Positions 53,604 through 61,397 of a stretch of DNA of 64,000 nt are shown here, piece by piece. Origin of the DNA: JACPPO01 sp965262505 (GTDB lineage Bacteria; Acidobacteriota; Vicinamibacteria; Vicinamibacterales; UBA2999); assembly GCA_965262505.1 (NCBI GenBank), contig CBDHFM010000030.1, positions 1,240,001-1,304,000 on the forward strand, given 5' to 3'. The translations under genes and the position numbers were made by a program. Position 1 is the first letter of the stretch; every line of letters begins with the position of its first letter. The notes under the pieces are model-generated. The model was not told the DNA's origin, made no database searches, and saw only the letters and a list, made by a program, of their open reading frames with translations.

Positions 53604-54986
53604 CTATCGCTCCCACAAGAGCGTTTGCGGTTGAAACTGACTCCACGCAAACCAGAACGCTTCATGCGCCGGAATCTCCGCACCGTCGATGAACGCGCGT
53701 AGGCCCCCGGCATCCGGCTGCAGCGTGACCCCAGCAAGCGCAACCTCTTCGCCGGCCTCCAGTGCCAAGCGCGCCGGCGCCACCGGGAACGCCACCGGCG
53801 TACCATCGGCGTCCATGACGCCAAGCACCACATCGTGCACGCCGAGTCGCGGGTCGACGTCACCTACCGGAAAGATGGGCCCGGCGTCGTCACGGCCGCC
53901 CAGCGGGTCGCGCGGGTAGCTCCGGCCGATTCCTCCATCCTCCGCGATGATCGTGGTGTCTGGGTGCGCCTCGCGCCACGCCCCCCAGGTCGAGGTCACG
54001 ACCGTAGCCTGGTTGAGCCTGACGCCGGCGTCGAGCAGCGGTCCGGATATGGCTTCTCCCGTAAAGGTGTCGACGGCGGAGAACGTCGTGACGTCGTACA
54101 TGAACTTGTTGGACCGCGACAACAGCCCGGACGTCCGCAGCAGCGGCTGAAAACCCTCGACGTCGTCGGTGAAGTATGCCTGGGCGGACAGGCAGAGGGT
54201 GCAGTACGGGATGGCAAGACGGCGGCCGCCGAGCGTGTCGTTGACCATCTCGTGCACTTCCATGATGTTCTTCGGGTACGCCCGGGCCTGCCCGTCGATC
54301 GCGATCCCAAACACCACATCGTCGTCCGGATACCACGACCCGCCGTCGGCATCGGTCACGGCCGGTTGATCCAGGGCAGGGATGCACCCCCGCGGGCAGA
54401 TCTGGCCCGCCATTGCGTCCACCCGATCGTCGATGAAGACGCCACCCCACCCCACGAGCCGCCAGTCGATTGCAGAGTCCTCGTCTTCGAAGAACGGCGC
54501 CCAGCGCGGCTCGATGAGAAGGAACAGGTCGCGCTTGAGCACCCGGTAGTCCGGTGGTGCCGGCAGGTCCCACGCCAGGATGCGATCGCCCATGGCGACG
54601 ACCGGCCCGCCAGGAAGCTCGGCGCCGCTGAGCTCCTCGAACGCGTCGACCACGATCGGCAGCGAGTCGCTCGTCGCGAACCGCGCCAGGTCGTACAGGT
54701 ACCACAGCAGGCGACCGTCCCCGGACATGCCGATCGTGGCTACCGCATCAGTGGGAAAGCGCCGCTGCCGTATTGATGGCGCGATGCCCGCCAGGGCGTC
54801 GCGCACCGGAGGGGTCAGCGCGCCGGTGCCGGCCTGCGGAGCAGCCGGGAACGCCTGCCTGTTCTTGTCGAGGAGCTCGCCCTGGGCAGGGACAGGATCG
54901 GCACGGCCGCCGCACACGGCGAGTAGCACGACCGTCGCCAGAACCGTGCCATAACGACGCTCGCCCCACGGGCGCTTGGACCGCAT
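53604..54986 (-). CDS. DUF3179 domain protein
   Basis: 460 residues, signal peptide near the N-terminus (VLATVVLLAVCGG). DDDVVFGIAIDGQARAYPKN then IMEVHEMVNDTLGGRRLAIP and YCTLCLSAQAYF is the DUF3179 signature, with a CTLC pair and a conserved His; SGLLSRSNKFMYDVTTFSAV follows. Exported, function unknown; a Cys-pair redox or metal role has been guessed. GAGGAGG precedes the ATG at 54986. Confidence 0.85.
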   Translation of the reverse strand: MRSKRPWGERRYGTVLATVVLLAVCGGRADPVPAQGELLDKNRQAFPAAPQAGTGALTPPVRDALAGIAPSIRQRRFPTDAVATIGMSGDGRLLWYLYDLARFATSDSLPIVVDAFEELSGAELPGGPVVAMGDRILAWDLPAPPDYRVLKRDLFLLIEPRWAPFFEDEDSAIDWRLVGWGGVFIDDRVDAMAGQICPRGCIPALDQPAVTDADGGSWYPDDDVVFGIAIDGQARAYPKNIMEVHEMVNDTLGGRRLAIPYCTLCLSAQAYFTDDVEGFQPLLRTSGLLSRSNKFMYDVTTFSAVDTFTGEAISGPLLDAGVRLNQATVVTSTWGAWREAHPDTTIIAEDGGIGRSYPRDPLGGRDDAGPIFPVGDVDPRLGVHDVVLGVMDADGTPVAFPVAPARLALEAGEEVALAGVTLQPDAGGLRAFIDGAEIPAHEAFWFAWSQFQPQTLLWER

Positions 54987-55131
54987 AGAGCCTCCTCGTC
55001 CTCGATCCTCGCACAGGTGTCACCCGCGCGTGCGCTGGGCTCAGGTCTTACCGGCTTCCGCGTGGCGGCTATGAGACAATGCGGGATTCTAGTGTGAAGG
55101 CCGTAAACCAACCAAAGGAACTCAACACTTG

Positions 55132-57405
55132 ATGAACTCGTCTCCAAAGCGCACCGGCACTGGACGTACGCGCCTCATCGGTATAGGGGCCGTGCTCATG
55201 ACCATTGCGGTGGCTCACCCCTCCTTTGGCCAAGCGACAGCCGTCTCTCCAACCTCGACGGCTATCGCGGTTGAGCCACAAGGCGTCGAGCTTCCGCCTG
55301 CCGAGCGATACCGCGTGGAACCGACCCGCATCGAGACCCCCCCGGATCTCGATGGTATTCTCGACGAAGAGGCGTGGAGCATAGCAGCAATCATCGGCGA
55401 TTTCGTGCAACAGGAGCCGTCGGAGGGCGAGCCGGCGACCGAACGGACGGTCGTTCGGATCATGTACGACGAGCAGTCGCTCTACATCGGCGTCGAGGCC
55501 TTCGACTCACAAGCCGCCAACGTCATCGCAACCGAGATGCGACGTGACTCGACACGCATGCTCGACGAGGACAACTTCCAGATCATCTTGGACACCTTCC
55601 GGGACTCGAGGTCCGGGTACATGTTTGTCACGAATCCGCTCGGCGCCAAGCTCGAGCAGCAGATCGCGGAGGAAGGCGGGCGTGGAGGCAACGACGCCAA
55701 CATCAATCGCGATTGGGATGGCGTGTGGCACGTCGCCTCGAGACGCACCGACGAGGGATGGGTGTCGGAAATCGCGATCCCCTTGGTGACGCTTCGGTTC
55801 CCAGGAGCAGAGAATCAGGTGTGGGGCCTCAACCTCATGCGGAACATCCGTCGCAAGAACGAGCAGGTGTTCTGGGCGCCGATTCCGAAGGGGTATGGTT
55901 TGACGCGCGTCAGCTTTGCCGGGACGCTGTCCGGTCTCAGTCAGGTGAACCGGGGCATGGACCTGCGGATCACGCCGTATGCGCTCGCAGGCGGTCGTCA
56001 GGATCGGGTAGCTGCCGACCTCGCCGGGTCGGGAATCAACGACTTCGGTCTCGACGCGAAGTACGGCGTGACCTCTGGCCTCAACCTCGACCTGACGCTG
56101 AACACCGACTTCGCCCAGGTCGAGGTCGACGAGCAGCAGGTCAACCTGACCCGCTTCCCGCTCTTCTTCCCCGAGAAGCGGGACTTCTTCCTCGAGAACG
56201 CCGGGATGTTCAGCGTGAGGAACGAGGGCGGTGGTGGCGGCCGGCTCATCGACCTGTTTTTCACACGTCGGATCGGGCTGTCCGGCGGGCAGCCGGTGCC
56301 GATCATCGGAGGAGCCAGGCTCACCGGCAAGGTCGGCCGCAACAACGTCGCCGTCATGAACATCCAGACGCAGGAAGCGCTGGAAACCTCCGGTGAGAAC
56401 TTCTTCGTCGGCCGCTACAGCCGGGACATCTTCGCCCGTTCGAAGGTGGGCGGCATCCTCATCAACAAAGAAGCCGTCGGCGGCGCTCACTACAATCGGA
56501 CGTTCGCCGCGGACACGTCGCTGGCCCTGCATCCGTTCTTCACGGTCACCGGGTTTCTCGCCAAGACCGAGACCCCGGGCATCTCCGGTGGCGACGCCGC
56601 GGGCCGGGCCAGCGCGCTCTGGCTCAGCCCATCGGCCAGAATTTACGCGGAGTACACCGACATCCAGGAGAACTTCAACGCCGAGGTCGGCTTCGTCCCG
56701 CGGGTTGGCATTCGTCAATCGAAGCTCCATGGAGAATGGCGTCCCCGTCCGGGACGATGGGGCATCCGGTTGATGAACCCGATGATGAATATCGATTACA
56801 CCACCGACCAGCACAACCGCCTGTTGAGTCGGCGTATCCATCACATGGTCGGGGTCCAGTTCGAAAACGGCTCGAATTTCACCGTCATCTACAACAGGCG
56901 GTTCGAACAGCTCGACCTCCCGTTCCGAATCCGTCAGGACGTGATAATCCCTGCCGGGGCGTATCACTTCAACGAGCCGAACCTGCGCTATAGCAGCGAC
57001 CCCTCGCGGCGGCTCTACGCCAGCGGTCGGTACACGCCGCAGACGTTCTTCGATGGTACCCGGACCGACTACAGCGGCACGCTCGGCGTGCGGGCGACCG
57101 ACCGCGTTGCAGCCGAAGCGACCTTCAGCCGGAGTGACGTGGACCTCCCCGGGGGCGCGTTCATCGCCGACCTCGCATCACTCAGATTCGATCTCGCGCT
57201 GTCCCCGGAGATGACGTTGCGCACGCTCACGCAGTACAACTCGACGACTGATTCGGTCAGCACGAGCGTGCGGTTCAACTGGATCTACTTCGCAGGCAGC
57301 GACCTGTATGTCGCCTACGACGAGCGCCGCGCGGATATTCCGGGACTCCCGTGGCTGCAGAACCGGCAACTTGCCGTCAAGATGACCTACCTGCTGTCGC
57401 GATAG
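55132..57405 (+). CDS. Carbohydrate-binding family 9-like / DUF5916 outer-membrane protein
   Basis: 757 residues with a signal peptide (LIGIGAVLMTIAVAHPSFGQ). Residues about 60-240 form a CBM9-like domain (DLDGILDEEAWSIAAIIGDF, IMYDEQSLYIGVEAFDS, WVSEIAIPLVTLRFPG). The rest is DUF5916: NTDFAQVEVDEQQVNLTRFP, LFFPEKRDFFLENAGMF, FTRRIGL, then many amphipathic strands ending LAVKMTYLLSR, a likely barrel. Common in Acidobacteriota and Bacteroidota; probable surface protein of unknown ligand. ATG 55132 preferred to TTG 55129. Confidence 0.88.
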   Translation: MNSSPKRTGTGRTRLIGIGAVLMTIAVAHPSFGQATAVSPTSTAIAVEPQGVELPPAERYRVEPTRIETPPDLDGILDEEAWSIAAIIGDFVQQEPSEGEPATERTVVRIMYDEQSLYIGVEAFDSQAANVIATEMRRDSTRMLDEDNFQIILDTFRDSRSGYMFVTNPLGAKLEQQIAEEGGRGGNDANINRDWDGVWHVASRRTDEGWVSEIAIPLVTLRFPGAENQVWGLNLMRNIRRKNEQVFWAPIPKGYGLTRVSFAGTLSGLSQVNRGMDLRITPYALAGGRQDRVAADLAGSGINDFGLDAKYGVTSGLNLDLTLNTDFAQVEVDEQQVNLTRFPLFFPEKRDFFLENAGMFSVRNEGGGGGRLIDLFFTRRIGLSGGQPVPIIGGARLTGKVGRNNVAVMNIQTQEALETSGENFFVGRYSRDIFARSKVGGILINKEAVGGAHYNRTFAADTSLALHPFFTVTGFLAKTETPGISGGDAAGRASALWLSPSARIYAEYTDIQENFNAEVGFVPRVGIRQSKLHGEWRPRPGRWGIRLMNPMMNIDYTTDQHNRLLSRRIHHMVGVQFENGSNFTVIYNRRFEQLDLPFRIRQDVIIPAGAYHFNEPNLRYSSDPSRRLYASGRYTPQTFFDGTRTDYSGTLGVRATDRVAAEATFSRSDVDLPGGAFIADLASLRFDLALSPEMTLRTLTQYNSTTDSVSTSVRFNWIYFAGSDLYVAYDERRADIPGLPWLQNRQLAVKMTYLLSR

Positions 57406-57462
57406 TCTTCTCGTCACCTTGACAGTGCGTGCGCACTGTATGACCATCGCCGAGGAAACATC

Positions 57463-58206
57463 GTGCACCTGACTCACTGGATTGCCGCGGCTCTCGTCGT
57501 TTCTCTCACGCCGTCTGCGTTTGCCCAGGACTGGGAGAATTTCGTGTTCATCGAAGACGGGTTCGAGGCGAACTTTCCGGGACGCCCTCAGGTGGAGAAC
57601 ACGACCTGGGTCACACCGTATGGTTACGAGCTGCCCGCGCGCGTCTATCGTGCCTCACGGGGGAGCGAGCGGTACTCGGCGACCGTCGTCGATTACCGCG
57701 ACATCGAGACGCTGGGGGTCGAGCGAGCCAAGCAGTGCCCGGTGGAAGCTGAACCGTGCCTCGGCAACGAGGACGGCCGCCAGGGCGAGATCATGGGCCT
57801 CGGCTACTGGAAGATGGACGTGCGCGGCGCCCCCGCCTATGCGACGCTGAAGTTTCTGCAGCGCGACGCCACGGTCATTGATTACAGCCTTCAGTTTCAG
57901 CAGGTTGTCGAAGGCTACTTTCTGCGGCTGGCCAACCGGGACGAATCCCGCACGCTCGCCTACGTCACGATGCACGAGAACCGGCTCTACATCTTCGAGG
58001 GAACGACGCCGAAGGGTTATCCGGCCTCGGCGCTGTTTCAGGCATCCATCGGGTTCGTCAATACCGATGGCAACAGCCTCCGCTACCTGGACTACTACTC
58101 GAACGCGATTCACGGCCTGCGCCAGCACGAGCCTCCGCCCGCTACCGAGGAACGCTCGGGTGCGCTGGTCGGTGCCGCGGGTGCTGACCCTCCCGGCGGG
58201 AACTAA
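57463..58206 (+). CDS. Secreted hypothetical protein
   Basis: 247 residues, GTG start, signal peptide ending SAFAQDWENF. The segment DGFEANFPGRPQVENTTWVT followed by ARVYRASRGSERYSATVVDY and RLANRDESRTLAYVTMHENR resembles small lipoprotein-like proteins that test a peptide against sequence stress (PsbP/DUF1795-like sandwich), but I cannot place it firmly. 57 bp downstream of the DUF5916 gene on the same strand, possibly one transcript. Confidence 0.6.
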   Translation: MHLTHWIAAALVVSLTPSAFAQDWENFVFIEDGFEANFPGRPQVENTTWVTPYGYELPARVYRASRGSERYSATVVDYRDIETLGVERAKQCPVEAEPCLGNEDGRQGEIMGLGYWKMDVRGAPAYATLKFLQRDATVIDYSLQFQQVVEGYFLRLANRDESRTLAYVTMHENRLYIFEGTTPKGYPASALFQASIGFVNTDGNSLRYLDYYSNAIHGLRQHEPPPATEERSGALVGAAGADPPGGN

Positions 58207-59374
58207 GAAGTGGGGACTGGTGGATGAGTGATATCAGCCGCGTAGTCGGGATCCGTCCCGAGTCCTGTAGAAATTGAAAATGGCGTAACCTCCTGCTGAA
58301 TCTCAAACAGCAGTTCGCCGCTGATCACGGCGACGGAGGATTACGCCATGTCGGACAGTAGCACAGCCCTTTCGCCAGTTCTGCAGTTTCGCCAGGATCT
58401 CCAAACCAAGCTTCGTGATGGCGTGCGTCGGGCCATCGAGACCGTCCTCGAGGAAGAGCTCCTCGCGGCCTTGGGGGCCGCCGCGCATGAGCGTCTATCG
58501 GGGCGGCGCGGGTATCGTCACGGCACGATCGAGCGGACGGTGACCACTCGCGACGGGACGCGGGCCATGACGGTGCCGCGGGCTCGCCTGCGCGACCAGG
58601 ATGGGCCGCCGACCGAGTTTCGGAGCACCGTCTTGCCGCGCTATGCGCGACGGACCCGAGAGGTGGATGAGGCGCTGCTGGGCTGCTATTTTGGCGGCGT
58701 CAATAGCCGCCGCATCCGCCGGGCTCTCCGGCCGCTGTTGGGCGAGGCGCCCCTGTCGAAGAGCGCCGTGTCGCGCGTGGTGACGCGGGTGAAGGATCAG
58801 TTCGCGGTGTGGCAGCAGCGGCCCTTGACCGACGAACGGTACGGGGGCGTGTTTCTGGACGGGTTTCATCTGCGCGTACGGCTCGCCGGCCGCGTGGTGA
58901 TGGTCCCGGTGTTGGCGGCGCTCGGCGTCACCGACGCTGGCCAGAAGCGGCTACTCGCCATGCAGTTGGCTGCGTCCGAGGCGGCGGCCTCGTGGGGTGG
59001 TCTGCTCGCCAAGCTGCAGCAGCGCGGACTGCCGGCGCCGTTGCTGGTCGTCACCGATGGCCATGCGGGACTGAAGAAGGCGCTGGAGACGTGGCCGACC
59101 GCCCGCGTGCAGCGATGTACCGCCCACAAGGGACGCAATCTCGCCGACGCCTGTCCCGTGCATGCGCGACCCGAGCTGCGCCGAGACTACCATCGCCTCC
59201 TTTATGCGACGGACGGCCTGGCCGCCCGCGCGGCCTACGACGCCTTCCTGAAGAAGTGGACCCCGTTGTGCCCACCGGTCGCGCGGTCGCTGGAAGAAGC
59301 GGGCCTCGAGCTGCTCACGTTCTACACCTTCCCGAAGGCGATGTGGAAGTCGGTGCGCACGACCAACGCGTTAG

Positions 59375-61051
59375 CCCGCATTATTCACGAGTGACTGAGT
59401 TGCTCGTCGTGCAGGCGTTTTCGAGTGTGATGACGCAGATGGACGCTGGCGTCATGACGATTGAGGCGATGAGACGGCCGGTCGGTTGAGGCCACGGGGC
59501 CGGGGACCGGATCGGCGTGGTCGGGGGCGACACCTCCGGCGCGAGGACCGCGTGGTGGCGATGGCAGGAACGGGTTACGCGGGGGCGGCGCCGAGCGCGC
59601 GGGCGAGACGCGCCCACGAGACGGCGTCGGGATGGGATCGCGGGAAATGCAGGACGATCCGGCGGACCGACCGCACGACCTGCACCCCGATCGTGATCAG
59701 CGCCTGCCGCAGCCGAGGGACTTGCGCCCCGCGGAGCGCGGTCCGGTCCGCATGGAGTTGCAGTTCTTGGAAGAGGACGAACGCGGCCGCCGTCAAGGTG
59801 ACGCGCAACTGATTGGCCCAGAAGCGCGTACAGCTGGTGCGCCCGAAGGCGAGGGCGTGTTTCAGTTCCTTGAAGCGATTCTCACTGTCGCCGCGGGCGC
59901 AATACACGTGGGTGTAGATCCACTCCGGCGTTTGGCGCAGATTCGTGATGACGAAACGCGGGTTATCGCGCGGCACTCGTCCGTGGTGCCACACCACTTC
60001 GGCTTTGATAATGGTGCGCCGGGGCACCGCCCAGGTGCCCGCCTGATACGCCGCCTCCGCATAGGCAGTCGCGGTCTCTTGGGTCGTGGCGACGACCGCC
60101 CGGAGCGGCGCGACCGCCGGCTCGGCGTGCCGCGTGAGGACCGCGTTGTTCCCCATGGCGACGACATACTCGACCCCGGCCGCCTCCAGGTGGTCAAAAA
60201 TCTCCGGCGTAGCGAAGCCCCCATCCAGCCGCACGCGGAGCCGGGCACGGGGAAAGGCGCGCCAGAGTTTCGGGAGCAGCCGCTTCAGCAGCCCCACCGC
60301 GCCAGCCGTCCCCGCCGCGTTGCCCGGGCGGAGGATCGCGGCGACGAGGTACTGCCGTGCCTCATCGTCAAAGGTCAGGCTCGCCACGAGTGGCAAGTAG
60401 CACCAGTGATCATAGAAGCCATTGAAGAAGGTGAGTTGCTGCGCGCCGTGGGTCTCGTCTTCGGTGACATCGAGGTCGATCGTGATCAGGCGAGCGCCCC
60501 GTCGCCGGCGGCGATGGCGGGCCAGCACCCGGTCGGCGAGCGCGTCGCTCATGGCGCGCAGCATCCGCGGGGCCGCCGTGCGCTCGAACCGCGAGATCGT
60601 CGGCTGCGACGCCAAGCGGCCGCCCTCGATCGGGTCGCGCCCCAGCAACAGTTTGTGGATCGGATCGTCGGCGAGTCGGTCAGCGTCATTGCCATCGGGA
60701 TGGCCACACGCGATCGCGAAGACACGTTGCGCGATCAGATCGCTCACCCCGTGCATCACGCGCGCCGACGCGCGCGCGTCGGGGACCGTCGCCGTGAGGG
60801 CGGCCAGCAGGCCGAGCCGTTGATCGGCGGCTTTAAGCAGCACCGCGCCGCCGTCCGAACTCGCGTGAGGCTGATCGAACGTCGCCATCACGGGTCGGTC
60901 GAGCAGATCAGGAAACAGAACAGTCTGTGTTATCGTTTCGTCGTTCAAACCAAGCGCCTCCGTCGTGGAAAAGGTCCATCAGCACGGCCTTTGTACCACG
61001 GGGAGGCGTTTGTGTTTCTACGCGATCGCGATCGTTGATGAATTATTCAGG
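59375..61051. mobile_element. IS1380-family element (1677 bp)
   Basis: Inverted ends CC(C/T)G(C/A)AT(T/A)ATTCA; 4-bp target duplication TTAG (59371-59374, 61052-61055). Intact; youngest insertion at this site. Confidence 0.92.
59575..60948 (-). CDS. IS1380-family transposase
   Basis: 457 residues. DASSDGGAVLLK-type start (HASSDGGAVLLKAADQRLGL), ASQPTISRFER, catalytic LITIDLDVTEDETHG (D), VRLDGGFATPEIFDHL (D) and RGDSENRFKELKHALA (E). Full length and intact. Confidence 0.95.
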   Translation of the reverse strand: MNDETITQTVLFPDLLDRPVMATFDQPHASSDGGAVLLKAADQRLGLLAALTATVPDARASARVMHGVSDLIAQRVFAIACGHPDGNDADRLADDPIHKLLLGRDPIEGGRLASQPTISRFERTAAPRMLRAMSDALADRVLARHRRRRRGARLITIDLDVTEDETHGAQQLTFFNGFYDHWCYLPLVASLTFDDEARQYLVAAILRPGNAAGTAGAVGLLKRLLPKLWRAFPRARLRVRLDGGFATPEIFDHLEAAGVEYVVAMGNNAVLTRHAEPAVAPLRAVVATTQETATAYAEAAYQAGTWAVPRRTIIKAEVVWHHGRVPRDNPRFVITNLRQTPEWIYTHVYCARGDSENRFKELKHALAFGRTSCTRFWANQLRVTLTAAAFVLFQELQLHADRTALRGAQVPRLRQALITIGVQVVRSVRRIVLHFPRSHPDAVSWARLARALGAAPA

Positions 61052-61397
61052 TTAGAGAATCTCAATCGTGAATTTCGCCGACGAACGAAGACCCAGGCGT
61101 CCTTCAGCACGGAAGCCGCCGCGCTCACCGTGCTGTTCGGCCTCGTCGCCGTGGGCCAGATCGTCTTCCGTAAGATCGATGGCCATCAGGACCTCGCGGC
61201 CTTCCTGAGGCAGGAGCAGTGGTATCAGGCCGCGTAACGCGGTAGAGTCGTCACCCAGTCGGCAGGAGCCTTCCGCCACGACGCTTTTCTACAAGACTCG
61301 GGACACATCCCGTAGTCGCGCTTACTGAGCGGGCATAACTCCCCGCTGTCCCACATGCGGAATGTGTTCACCGGCACGCGTAACAGCACCCCGTCCG

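Larger units (their letters stand above)
58348..61237 (+). pseudogene. IS256-family transposase (third type), split by IS1380
   Basis: 58348-59374 encodes RRGYRHGTIERTVTTRDGTR, catalytic GVFLDGFHLRVRL, LVVTDGHAGLKKALETWP, CTAHKGRNLAD, up to TTNAL. 61056-61237 continues ENLNREFRRRTKTQASFSTE and AAALTVLFGLVAVGQI. Removing IS1380 plus one TTAG restores TTNALENLNREFRRRTKT with the catalytic Glu. About 400 residues when rebuilt. Confidence 0.9.
58249..61310. mobile_element. IS256-family element with nested IS1380
   Basis: Inverted ends GGATCCGTCCCGAG... and (other strand) GGATGTGTCCCGAG..., continuing to TGTAGAAA; 8-bp target duplication CGTAGTCG (58241-58248, 61311-61318). About 1381 bp without the inner element. 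Confidence 0.9.
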
